DNA of 64,000 nucleotides from Paenibacillus harenae. Its GTDB lineage: Bacteria > Bacillota > Bacilli > Paenibacillales > Paenibacillaceae. Made by a program: the position numbers and the translations under genes. The notes beneath the pieces are model-generated. The model saw nothing but the letters and a program-made list of their open reading frames with translations. It had not been told where the DNA came from and searched no databases. Of the stretch, positions 36,985 to 45,531 are shown one piece after another; positions within the stretch are counted from its first letter, which is position 1, and the number at the start of each line of letters is the position of its first letter. The stretch is taken from assembly GCF_030812415.1 (NCBI RefSeq), contig NZ_JAUSST010000010.1:1-64000 (forward strand), written 5' to 3'.

Positions 36985-38466
36985 CTATGATTGGCGCTTT
37001 GCCTCTTCCCACCAGCGATCCATTTCTGTTAAATCAGTCTGGTCAAATTGTTTGCCGCTTATACGAAGCTGCTCCTCAATATACGAAAATCGGTTTCGAA
37101 ATTTTTTGTTCGTACGAGAAAGAGCCTCTTCGGGATCGGCATGGATGAACCGCGATGCGTTCACGACGGCGAACAATAAGTCGCCAAGCTCCGCAGCCTG
37201 CTCCTCCTCCGATTTGCTTGCAATCGCTTCGCGGAGCTCAGCGAGCTCCTCTTCGATCTTGGCAAGCACGGGACCGAGCTCATCCCAATCGAATCCGACC
37301 TTAGCCGCTTTCTTCTGCAGCTTATAAGCTTTCATCAAGGCTGGAAGATCGGGGGGAATGCCATCGAGCACCGATTTGCGGCTTTTATCGGTCCCTTTCA
37401 TCCGCTTCTCTTCCGCCTTCATTTGCTCCCAATTGCCCAGCGCTTCCTCGGCGTCGTCGGCGTTCTGGTCGCCGAACACATGCGGATGGCGGAATACGAG
37501 CTTCTCGTTCAGCGACTGGATCACATCGAAAACGGAGAATGCGCCCATCTCCTCTTCCATCTGGCTATGCAGCATCACCTGGAGGATCACGTCGCCGAAT
37601 TCCTCCTGCATGCCGTCCGGGTCGTCGTTATCGATTGCTTCAAGCGCCTCGTAAAGCTCCTCGATAAAGTTTTTGCGGATCGACTGATGCGTCTGCTCTC
37701 TGTCCCATGGACAGCCTCCCGGACTGCGAAGGATCGATACGATCTCGTGCAGCCGCTCAAAGGTGCGGTTGCGAAGCGATGCGTCGTCCGAACGCGGAAT
37801 CCAGATGAGCGACAGGTTTCCGAAGCCCGGCGTACGGTCAAGCTCATAGAGCGGTACGCGAATGATTTGCTGCTCGCCGGATACGCCAAGCGCATGGCCT
37901 ACGACGACTTCAAAATCGTCGGGATAGCGCTCCATTAAGGCAAGCTTCACGTCGGAAGCAGTAAAAGCATCATACACTTGACCGACAAGAGTATGCAACT
38001 GCGGCTGCAGCAAGGACGGCTGCAAATCGGTAGCGTCAAGCAGCGCGAATCCTTCGATCGGGTCGATGCCAAGGCTGACGAACGCTTGATCAAGGAAGCT
38101 CTCGCCGCCTATAATTACCAGCTCGATGCCCGCTTCCGGACCGTTCTCGCGCAGCAATTGGACCGTACGCTCGGCGACCATCGGATGGCCGGGAACGGCG
38201 TATACGAGCGATTGGCCTGCAGTTGCTTCACGGATTAGCGTGTCGGCGATGGCTGCGTACACATCGGGGAACGATTCATGCCGCTCGTAGAGGTAATCGA
38301 AGGATTGGTACGCGATTTCGTTATCCTGCAGCATCGCCATCATCGGATGATCGGCGGTGCGGACGTATAGACGATCGGCCTGCTGCAGCCTGCGGAATGC
38401 ACCTAGCGTCAGCTGGTCCGGATCGCCCGAGCCGAGCCCGATGACGGTTATTGAGTTTGTTGCCAT
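36985..38466 (-). CDS. yabN: MazG-type nucleotide pyrophosphohydrolase fused to a tetrapyrrole-methylase-like domain (YabN)
   Basis: This 493-residue protein has an N-terminal SAM-dependent methyltransferase-like domain (residues 3-225, ITVIGLGSGDPDQLT and VPGHPMVAERT). It is followed by tandem MazG domains (about 245-490) with GCPWDREQTHQSIRKNFIEE and EEFGDVILQV. The MazG half hydrolyses non-canonical or excess NTPs; the role of the methylase half is not known. The start is ATG 38466 (GAGGAGG nine bases upstream). It lies between yabM and hbs-rqcP, near the B. subtilis order. Confidence 0.94.
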   Translation of the reverse strand: MATNSITVIGLGSGDPDQLTLGAFRRLQQADRLYVRTADHPMMAMLQDNEIAYQSFDYLYERHESFPDVYAAIADTLIREATAGQSLVYAVPGHPMVAERTVQLLRENGPEAGIELVIIGGESFLDQAFVSLGIDPIEGFALLDATDLQPSLLQPQLHTLVGQVYDAFTASDVKLALMERYPDDFEVVVGHALGVSGEQQIIRVPLYELDRTPGFGNLSLIWIPRSDDASLRNRTFERLHEIVSILRSPGGCPWDREQTHQSIRKNFIEELYEALEAIDNDDPDGMQEEFGDVILQVMLHSQMEEEMGAFSVFDVIQSLNEKLVFRHPHVFGDQNADDAEEALGNWEQMKAEEKRMKGTDKSRKSVLDGIPPDLPALMKAYKLQKKAAKVGFDWDELGPVLAKIEEELAELREAIASKSEEEQAAELGDLLFAVVNASRFIHADPEEALSRTNKKFRNRFSYIEEQLRISGKQFDQTDLTEMDRWWEEAKRQS

Positions 38467-38617
38467 ATGTAACGGCCTCCTCGGTTTCATTTAGTAAAGG
38501 TAATGCGTATCGGTAATGCGACAACGGTTGCTGCACTCCTGGTGCTAAGTTGGCGAGCTAACCGTCGGGCGCGATTGCATGGCGGTTGGTTTGAAGAAAT
38601 AGCGCAAGTCTGTTTTG

Positions 38618-40267
38618 TTAATCCGGCGGGATCAGCCGCCAATGCCGGAGGCGGGCGGCCCATTTGCCGCCGCCCGGCAACGCGCGCCATTCGCGCGCGC
38701 TGACGGCGCCGCCGCGCAAAGCCGCGACGCCGAAGGCGCATGCGCCGACGGCAACGCCCGTCAGCGCGAGCGCAACCGCTGCCGCCCGAGGCGGCAGCAA
38801 GCCCAAGAGCGCGGCGCTTAGCGCGCGCTCGAAGAGCAGCAGCGCGGCGGCCATGACCGCGAGCGCGAGCGTAACGGCGGCGGCGGAACGCCCGCCAGCC
38901 GTTGCCTTTGCTGCGCGCGCCGCCGGTATCGGCGCGCCGCTAAGGGCGGCGGCGCGGTGCACGGCCGCCGCGCTCAGCAGCGCTGTCGCGCCTAGCGCCG
39001 CGACGCCGGCCGCCGCGGCGCCCTCCGCTCCGTATGCGGGCACAAGCACCGCATTAAGCCCCCCCTTGAGCAGCGCTGCTGTTAGCAGCAGCAGCGCCGG
39101 AGCGCGTACTGCGCCGAGGCTGGCGAGCACCGGCGCAGCTACCGCATTCACGCTGCCCGCGAGTGCCGTAACGCCAACGAGCATGAACACTAACGTTCCC
39201 TTCGAATCGGAGTACAGCATAACATTAAGCGGTTCTGCCAACAAAACCAGACCTAGACAAGCGGCTGCGCCAGTACCCCATGCAGCGCGCATCGTCACCG
39301 CTAGCTGCTGGCTTAACTGCCCATAGGCACCTCGCATCCTCGCGAGCGCCAAACCCGGCACGATTGCCGCTGCCGCAGCCCCGGCCATCATTACGACAAG
39401 CTGAACAAGCGGCTGCGCACGGCTATATACACCGAAGGCGCTCATCGCTTCAGCCTCAGCCATGCCGCTCTCATGCAGCAGCCGCGGTACAGTGAACGCG
39501 TCCACCGCGCCAACGGCAGGCACAACGACCGCGCCAAGCGCCGCAGGCAACGCGACAACGGCGAGACGCTTCATATCGGCCCGCAGAGCTCCTCGTTCCT
39601 TCGGCATCCGCGTCCTTCTTCGGCGGCGCCACGAGATCAGAGCAAGGAACAGCAGCGCCGCAACTCCGCCGCAGGCCGAGCCGCTCATCACGCCCGCCGC
39701 AATATCGGCCTCTCCCCAGCCCGCCGACCAGCTTAGCCACAGCACGAACACCATAACGCCAACGCGGACCAGTTGTTCGACAAGCTGCGACATGGCCGAG
39801 GGCGCCATTCGTCCAAGCCCTTGCGCATAACCGCGCAGCGCCGCCACTATCGGCACGAACAGCAATGCCGTGGAAACAGCGCGAATCGCGCCTGACGTCT
39901 CCCGGTCTCCGATTAGCCGCGACAGCTCGTCCGCCCCGGCCCACGTCAGTCCGAACGCGATAATGCCTGTACATCCAAGCAACAGCATGGCGGCATACAG
40001 CGTCCGGCGCACACCGCCCGCATCTTCTCCGCTGCGCAGCCGTTCCGCGATGAGCAGCGATACGGCAGTAGGCAACCCCGCCGTTGCCAGCACGGCTGCA
40101 AGCTGATAAAACGGATATACCGCGTTGTAGATGCCGAACACTCTGTCCCCTGCGATATTTTGCAACGGTATCTTCTGAAACACCCCGATAAGCTTGGATA
40201 AAAGAGCCGCCCCGGCCATAAGCATGACGCCGTTCTTCCAAAACCCGCCGGCCGGCTTGCGATCCAT
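38618..40267 (-). CDS. yabM: MOP-superfamily lipid flippase-like membrane protein (YabM/SpoVB-like)
   Basis: This 549-residue membrane protein with about 14 hydrophobic segments belongs to the polysaccharide flippase family (SpoVB/MurJ group), starting LMAGAALLSKLIGVFQKIPLQ and with GIYNAVYPFYQ. It probably moves a lipid-linked cell-wall or spore-wall precursor. The C-terminal third (about 38640-39130) is extremely Ala-rich and its DNA far richer in G+C than the rest of the window. I prefer ATG 40267 (AGGGGCG upstream) over ATG 40294, which lacks a binding site. In B. subtilis spoVT comes directly upstream; here a mannan locus lies between. Confidence 0.9.
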   Translation of the reverse strand: MDRKPAGGFWKNGVMLMAGAALLSKLIGVFQKIPLQNIAGDRVFGIYNAVYPFYQLAAVLATAGLPTAVSLLIAERLRSGEDAGGVRRTLYAAMLLLGCTGIIAFGLTWAGADELSRLIGDRETSGAIRAVSTALLFVPIVAALRGYAQGLGRMAPSAMSQLVEQLVRVGVMVFVLWLSWSAGWGEADIAAGVMSGSACGGVAALLFLALISWRRRRRTRMPKERGALRADMKRLAVVALPAALGAVVVPAVGAVDAFTVPRLLHESGMAEAEAMSAFGVYSRAQPLVQLVVMMAGAAAAAIVPGLALARMRGAYGQLSQQLAVTMRAAWGTGAAACLGLVLLAEPLNVMLYSDSKGTLVFMLVGVTALAGSVNAVAAPVLASLGAVRAPALLLLTAALLKGGLNAVLVPAYGAEGAAAAGVAALGATALLSAAAVHRAAALSGAPIPAARAAKATAGGRSAAAVTLALAVMAAALLLFERALSAALLGLLPPRAAAVALALTGVAVGACAFGVAALRGGAVSAREWRALPGGGKWAARLRHWRLIPPD

Positions 40268-40294
40268 ATTTCCACGCCCCTGCCCGTCGATCAT

Positions 40295-40894
40295 GTATAG
40301 TTGAGCCTATTATACCTCACAACGGGGGCTTGGGAAAAACAACATCGACTTCTACTGCCATTCTTTCACGTTAGTTGCGGCTTCAAATGAAAATGCACGG
40401 ATAAACTCCTCTTGCGAAAACGGTTTTTTCCTTCCACTGAACAATGAAAGCGCTCAGCCCCCCCGTCTCTAAGAGCCCCATATATAATGATGATAGCCGT
40501 TTGCTCGTTTCGACGATCATCGCATATTTAATGAGACGCCAAGGCTTGTTCAGAGATTTCTTTTTCAACTGCGCGATTTCCCCCTTTGTGCGATGGGCTA
40601 AAAGCCGGTTGGCTTAGCTTGGTTCTTTTGACGGCAATCGGTTGGTTCTGCTCGAATGGATTTGCTTTATCCTTTTGATTTCCCGCATCGCTTGTTTTTA
40701 GTCCTGAACTACGCTGAAATTTTGTCAAGCTCGACATCAAAGATGCGCTTGGCTAGAGCTCTCCCGTATCAGTTTGGAATAGTTGATTGATTCCGGTTTC
40801 ATTAATGTTAATCCACGATCCTTCGTATAGGCTGGCGGGCATCGCGTTCCTTTTTCGTAACCCTGAATCCCGTGAGTTGAAAATAAAGCGTATC
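40295..40894. other. Gap without a recognisable gene at the left border of the mannan locus
   Basis: About 600 bases carry no convincing gene. Two short minus-strand frames (40383-40568 and 40528-40740) lie in different frames over the same stretch. One can be read further upstream as AHRTKGEIAQLKKKSL and then NKPWRLIKYAMIVETSKR, which looks protein-like. It has no start signal and I know no homologue. It may be debris of a lost gene at the insertion border. Confidence 0.4.
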
Positions 40895-40922
40895 TTGCGC
40901 GTACGATATATCATGGTATATT
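40895..40922 (+). promoter_or_regulatory. Probable promoter of the mannan-locus regulator
   Basis: TTGCGC (40895-40900), a 16-base spacer and TATATT (40917-40922) lie 50 bases before the regulator start. The spacer contains an imperfect ATATC/GGTAT dyad that could be an autoregulatory site. Confidence 0.4.
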
Positions 40923-40973
40923 ATTTAAAACAATATGCTGATTTAGGGTTGTCTCTAAGGAGGATGTGAGGAA

Positions 40974-42134
40974 ATGACCAGTCCGATGTACGAACGAATC
41001 TTCGCTGCTTTGCGCGATCAAATTTTAAACGGGCATTTTGCCGTTGGCGACCGCGTGCCTTCGGAGAAAGAGCTTGCCGACGAGTACAAAGTCAGTCGGA
41101 TTACAAGCAAAAAGGCGCTCGAAATGCTGTCGGTCGATAAGCTGATTGTACGTAAACCGGGGCGAGGCTCGTTCGTGGCCGATCCGGGGGAACGGACGGG
41201 AGCACCTGCCGATGACAGCGGAAGTGTTCCAAGAAGAGGCGCTAAATCTGGAAATAAGCCTTTGATTGGACTCCTGATTACCGACTTCTCGGAAAGCTAC
41301 GGTACCGGACTTGTTCATGGGATGGAGGAAGCATCCCGAAAGCACGATAGTTATTTAATCGTGAGACGGACATTCGGCAACCCGTCGTATGAAGAAGAGA
41401 CGATCAAAGGGCTGCTTGAAATGGAAGTGGATGGGCTCATTATTATGCCCGCGCAAGGAGAATTTTTTAATGCGGAAATATTAAAGCTCGTCATCGGAAA
41501 ATTTCCCTTCGTCCTAGTCGATCGTCATTTGAAAGGCATATCGGCCGGATCCATATGCACAGACAATGCGGCTGGAGCGAAGCAAGGAATCGAATATTTG
41601 TTCGAACTCGGCCATAGGCATATCGGTCTGCTGACTCCGCCTCCGGTCGATACAACTGCGGTGGAGGAACGGATCGAAGGATTCGTGCAGGCGCATGCCG
41701 AGAAAGGAATTGCCGTCGATCGCGAATTGTGGTTGGACGATATTCTATCGACGCTCCCAAGCGCGTTTACGGATGAAAACCGGGTGAAGGATATCCTCAA
41801 AATCAAGGAACATCTCCGAAAAAACCCGCATATCACGGCTCTGTTCGCAATGGAGTACAACATCGCCTTACTGGCACGCGATGCGGCAAGACAGCTGGGG
41901 CTGTCCGTTCCCGGAGATTTGTCCATTATTTGTTTTGACTGCCCGGCAGTTAACGGCCAGTTTTCCTTTACTCATTTGCAACAGCAGCAGGAAGAAATAG
42001 GGCGAATCGCTTTCGAGCATATCTTAATGCTGCGCGAAGAGCAAAGGACTCCGAACCGGACAACATTGGAAGCGATATTGATTGAAGGGGAATCGACTGC
42101 GATTGCACGGTCGACGAAGCTAGCGAAAATTTAA
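40974..42134 (+). CDS. GntR/LacI-type (AraR-like) sugar-responsive transcription regulator
   Basis: This 386-residue protein joins a GntR-family winged helix (residues 1-70, YERIFAALRDQILNGHF, then VGDRVPSEKELADEY and KPGRGSFVADP) to a LacI-type sugar-binding domain (about 97-380). The binding domain has GLLITDFSESYG, DRHLKG and GLLTPPPVD. This is the AraR architecture. It probably represses the mannan genes until a mannose-containing ligand binds. It is followed by its own terminator and then by the GH125 promoter. AAGGAGG lies about ten bases before the ATG. Confidence 0.9.
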   Translation: MTSPMYERIFAALRDQILNGHFAVGDRVPSEKELADEYKVSRITSKKALEMLSVDKLIVRKPGRGSFVADPGERTGAPADDSGSVPRRGAKSGNKPLIGLLITDFSESYGTGLVHGMEEASRKHDSYLIVRRTFGNPSYEEETIKGLLEMEVDGLIIMPAQGEFFNAEILKLVIGKFPFVLVDRHLKGISAGSICTDNAAGAKQGIEYLFELGHRHIGLLTPPPVDTTAVEERIEGFVQAHAEKGIAVDRELWLDDILSTLPSAFTDENRVKDILKIKEHLRKNPHITALFAMEYNIALLARDAARQLGLSVPGDLSIICFDCPAVNGQFSFTHLQQQQEEIGRIAFEHILMLREEQRTPNRTTLEAILIEGESTAIARSTKLAKI

Positions 42135-42166
42135 ATCGGTTTGACCATGTCTCATAAATACTGAAC

Positions 42167-42196
42167 ACCTGTCGGGAATGCCGTCAGGTTTTTTTG
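42167..42196 (+). terminator. Terminator after the regulator gene
   Basis: ACCTGTCGG and CCGTCAGGT form a stem with one internal mismatch around GAATG, followed by TTTTTTGC. The regulator is therefore a separate transcript. Confidence 0.85.
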
Positions 42197-42246
42197 CATA
42201 TATTTGAATGATATAATAATATGCTTGAACAGGTATGAATAATATA

Positions 42247-42275
42247 TTGACATTTAGATGGTATGACATTAAATT
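42247..42275 (+). promoter_or_regulatory. Promoter of the mannan catabolic operon
   Basis: Consensus TTGACA (42247-42252), a 17-base spacer and TAAATT (42270-42275) precede the GH125 gene by about 85 bases. The 13-base word ATTGACATTTAGA at 42246-42258 is repeated exactly at 42330-42342, just upstream of the ribosome site. The two copies could be regulator contacts. Confidence 0.65.
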
Positions 42276-42358
42276 GGTGATGTAAGGGTTTTGTTGAACA
42301 TCATTGTTGATAGTCGTTCGGAACAACCGATTGACATTTAGAAGGGAGACAGCCTTCC

Positions 42359-43651
42359 ATGAACATGGTGGATTCTAATTTCGCGCTAACCCGTTTGATC
42401 CGTACAGTATCTGAAGGCACGGCACATAATCCGAAGCTGGCGGAAATGTTCCGAAGCATGCTCGAGAACACGCTAAGCTCGACGGTCCGCAGGCAAGCGG
42501 ACGGGACTACATTTGTTATAACGGGCGATATTCCGGCCATGTGGCTGCGGGATTCGGCGGCACAAATCCGTCCATTCCTCGTTCCAGCGCAACAAGACGG
42601 CAACCTGGCCGATATGATCGAAGGGCTCGTACGACGACAGGCTGCGTTCATTTTGCTGGACCCTTATGCGAACGCTTTCAATGACACTCCTAACGGCAAA
42701 GGGCATCACGAGGACAAAACCGCGATGAACCCCTGGTTGTGGGAGCGAAAATACGAAATCGATTCTTTGTGCTATCCCGTACAGCTCGCTTACTTATTAT
42801 GGAAAAATACAGGGAGAACGACGGTTTTTGATGACACTTTCCGCTCTTGTATCCGGGTGATCCTTCATACCTGGAGAATCGAGCAGCATCACGAGATGAA
42901 ATCGACTTATGCGTTCGAACGTTTCGATTGCCCGCCTAGCGATACGCTGACGCGGAGCGGAAAGGGCGCGGAAGTCGCCTTTACGGGGATGACCTGGTCG
43001 GGTTTCCGACCGAGTGACGACGCCTGCCGCTATGGATATTTAATTCCGTCCAATATGTTCGCTGCGGTCGTCCTTGGTTATATAGCCGAAATCTCACGCG
43101 TCATTTGGAACGATACGGAGTTGGAGAAGGAAGCGTTGGCGCTCGAAGGCGAGATACGAAGGGGAATCGAGAAGTTCGGCTTAATCGATCATCCCGTCTA
43201 TGGCACAATGTACGCTTACGAGACGGACGGGATGGGCAACCGCCTGCTAATGGATGACGCTAACGTACCTAGTTTATTATCGATCCCCTATCTGGGCTAT
43301 GCGAAGGCTGACGATCCGATATACCAGAACACCCGCCGATTCGTGCTGAGCGCCGATAATCCTTACTGCTTCGCAGGCCGGAGCGCGACCGGTATCGGAA
43401 GCCCTCATACCCCGAATCGATATATTTGGCCTATTGCCCTCGCTATGCAAGGTCTTACCGCTATAGATCGACAAGAGAAACTCCGGCTGCTAAACGTGAT
43501 GGCCGATACCGATGCCGGAACGGGAATGATGCATGAAGGTTTTCTGGCGGACGATCCCGCTATGTTTACCAGACCGTGGTTTTCTTGGGCGAACATGATG
43601 TTCTGCGAGCTGGCTATGGATTGCTGCGGAATCCGGATTCGGGAGGGGTAA
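42359..43651 (+). CDS. GH125 exo-alpha-1,6-mannosidase
   Basis: This 430-residue enzyme has no signal peptide and is probably cytosolic. It belongs to glycoside hydrolase family 125 (formerly DUF1237), shown by ITGDIPAMWLRDSAAQIRPF near residue 55-74, then WERKYEIDSLCYP, TGMTWSGFRPSDDA and the late HEGFLADDP and RPWFSWANMMF segments. Family members are inverting exo-alpha-1,6-mannosidases that remove mannose from the non-reducing end. It should finish breakdown of imported alpha-1,6-manno-oligosaccharides. It is the first gene of the operon; AGAAGGGAGA lies upstream of the ATG. Confidence 0.92.
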   Translation: MNMVDSNFALTRLIRTVSEGTAHNPKLAEMFRSMLENTLSSTVRRQADGTTFVITGDIPAMWLRDSAAQIRPFLVPAQQDGNLADMIEGLVRRQAAFILLDPYANAFNDTPNGKGHHEDKTAMNPWLWERKYEIDSLCYPVQLAYLLWKNTGRTTVFDDTFRSCIRVILHTWRIEQHHEMKSTYAFERFDCPPSDTLTRSGKGAEVAFTGMTWSGFRPSDDACRYGYLIPSNMFAAVVLGYIAEISRVIWNDTELEKEALALEGEIRRGIEKFGLIDHPVYGTMYAYETDGMGNRLLMDDANVPSLLSIPYLGYAKADDPIYQNTRRFVLSADNPYCFAGRSATGIGSPHTPNRYIWPIALAMQGLTAIDRQEKLRLLNVMADTDAGTGMMHEGFLADDPAMFTRPWFSWANMMFCELAMDCCGIRIREG

Positions 43652-43656
43652 TCACT

Positions 43657-44550
43657 ATGACGAGAAGAAAGCTCATGGAGTGGAAGAACGGGTACTTGTT
43701 TATTTTGCCATCGATCATTGGCTTCAGCGTTTTTGTCGCTTATCCGTTGTTGTCCTCGATTTACTATTCGTTGACGGAATGGAGCGGATACGATAACCCT
43801 CGATTTGTCGGATTCGACAACTTCAACTATATGTTTACGGTAGATCCGGCATTCTGGCCGTCCATACGGGCGACATTCTATTATGTGCTGCTGAGCGTGC
43901 CTTCATCGCTGATTCTCGGGTTAGGTTTAGCTATGCTGCTCAATAAGAGCCTGCCCGGAATCAAGTGGTTTCGCACCATCTATTATTTGCCCACTGTCGT
44001 TCCTTCGATCGCTACGCTCACGTTGTGGCTGTTCATTTACCAGCCGCAGTACGGCCTGGCCAACTCTTTGCTCCGATTGCTCGGCCTGCCGGAGGGAACC
44101 TGGCTTACGAGTGAAATGACAGCGCTTCCTTCTATTGTGCTTATCGGACTTTGGCAGGTCGGGTCGGGCATGATCATCTTCTTGAGCGGACTGCAGTCCG
44201 TGCCTCAGGAAATGTACGAGGCGGCTGAAGTCGACGGTGCGCCGAAATGGAGAGTGTCGCTTAACATTACGATTCCGATGATTACTCCTATTCTGTTTTT
44301 ACAATTGATCCTCGGCATCATCGGTTCGTTCCAGGCATTCAATCAGGTTCAGGTACTGACGGGCGGCGGACCAAATTTCACAACCTCCTTGTTGAACTTC
44401 AAAATTTACACCGATGCTTTCAATGGCAGATTGTTCGGCTATGCGATTGCCGAGGTTTGGGTGCTGTTCGTTATCATTATGATTTTTACGGCAGTGACTT
44501 ACCGTTATTCCAATCGGTTCGTTTATTACGAGAGCGACAATTCAAAGTAA
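43657..44550 (+). CDS. CUT1 sugar ABC permease (MalF-type)
   Basis: This 297-residue membrane protein starts at ATG 43657, five bases after the GH125 stop codon, with GGGAGGGG eight bases upstream. It has six hydrophobic segments (first GYLFILPSIIGFSVFVAYPLL) and the cytoplasmic EAA loop EMYEAAEVDGAPKWRVSLNI that docks the ATPase. A longer in-frame reading of GH125 sequence is not the true start. It pairs with the next permease to import sugars delivered by the lipoprotein encoded downstream. Confidence 0.93.
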   Translation: MTRRKLMEWKNGYLFILPSIIGFSVFVAYPLLSSIYYSLTEWSGYDNPRFVGFDNFNYMFTVDPAFWPSIRATFYYVLLSVPSSLILGLGLAMLLNKSLPGIKWFRTIYYLPTVVPSIATLTLWLFIYQPQYGLANSLLRLLGLPEGTWLTSEMTALPSIVLIGLWQVGSGMIIFLSGLQSVPQEMYEAAEVDGAPKWRVSLNITIPMITPILFLQLILGIIGSFQAFNQVQVLTGGGPNFTTSLLNFKIYTDAFNGRLFGYAIAEVWVLFVIIMIFTAVTYRYSNRFVYYESDNSK

Positions 44551-44561
44551 AGAGGGGAAGG

Positions 44562-45434
44562 ATGTCAATGGCAGCTCAACAGGGAGCAGCGGCCAGGCCG
44601 CGCAAAAAATACACTTGGCTTGACGCCGTGCGAATCGCCCTATTATCGATCGGCTCAATCGCCATGCTGTTTCCTCTTTTATGGATGCTGACGATTGCGC
44701 TCAAGAGCAACAATGAAGTGTTTCAGATTCCTCCGGAGTGGTTTCCGAAAGAGATGCAGTGGTCCAACTTTGTAACGGGGACGAAAGAGATTAATTTCTG
44801 GCAAACTTTCGTGAATTCCATGTTTATCGCCGTTGTATGCACGCTCGGACAGGTCGTAAGCTCGGTCCTGGTTGGATACGGACTCGCCCGGCTGAAGTTT
44901 CCGGGACGCAAGCTCTGGTTCTCGCTCTTCGTCGGAAGCCTCATGCTTCCGGGATTTGTCGGAATGATTCCGTTGTTTCACATGTACACGAGCCTTGGAT
45001 GGTACGATTCATGGCTGCCGATCATCGTGCCGGCTTTTTTCGGAAACGCTACTTTCTCCTTCTTGTTCGTCCAATACTTGAAAACCATATCCGTTTCCTT
45101 CGATGAAGCGGCTAAAATCGACGGGGCGTCGGATATGTACGTGCTGACCAAAGTGTTGGTCCCAATGGCGCTGCCTGTCATTGTAACGATGGTTATCTTC
45201 TCCTTCCAGGGCTCGTGGAATCAGTATCTGGAGCCTCTCATTTACATCGTCACCCCCGAGAAGTGGACCCTATCCCTTGCCATGGCTTCTTATAAGGGGA
45301 CCTACGCAACGGCTTGGAATTTGTTCATGGCCGCGGATTTGATTTATATTCTCCCGATGCTGCTGCTTTTCTTTTTCGGTCAAAAGTTTTTCATGCAAGG
45401 TCTCGGTTCCGTTAATTCCGCATCCTTAAAATAA
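44562..45434 (+). CDS. CUT1 sugar ABC permease (MalG-type)
   Basis: This permease of about 290 residues has six hydrophobic segments, starting with IALLSIGSIAMLFPLLWMLT, and the EAA loop FDEAAKIDGASDMYVLTKVLVP in two overlapping parts. The start is ATG 44562 or ATG 44568; GAGGGGAAGG lies directly before both. It is 11 bases downstream of the MalF-type gene. No ATPase gene is in the locus, so the pair probably uses a shared MsmX-type ATPase. Confidence 0.93.
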   Translation: MSMAAQQGAAARPRKKYTWLDAVRIALLSIGSIAMLFPLLWMLTIALKSNNEVFQIPPEWFPKEMQWSNFVTGTKEINFWQTFVNSMFIAVVCTLGQVVSSVLVGYGLARLKFPGRKLWFSLFVGSLMLPGFVGMIPLFHMYTSLGWYDSWLPIIVPAFFGNATFSFLFVQYLKTISVSFDEAAKIDGASDMYVLTKVLVPMALPVIVTMVIFSFQGSWNQYLEPLIYIVTPEKWTLSLAMASYKGTYATAWNLFMAADLIYILPMLLLFFFGQKFFMQGLGSVNSASLK

Positions 45435-45531
45435 ATTCGAATCCGTGAAGGTGGTGATCGAGGAACGCAAATAAGGAAGATGCAAGAATGTCATGTTTTA
45501 TTAAGAACATCATTCAATGGGAGGTCTTTCC

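Noticed and set aside
38664-39326. Long open frames antisense to the GC-rich end of yabM
   Set aside because: Very high GC removes stop codons by chance; the products are low-complexity Ala/Ser/Arg.
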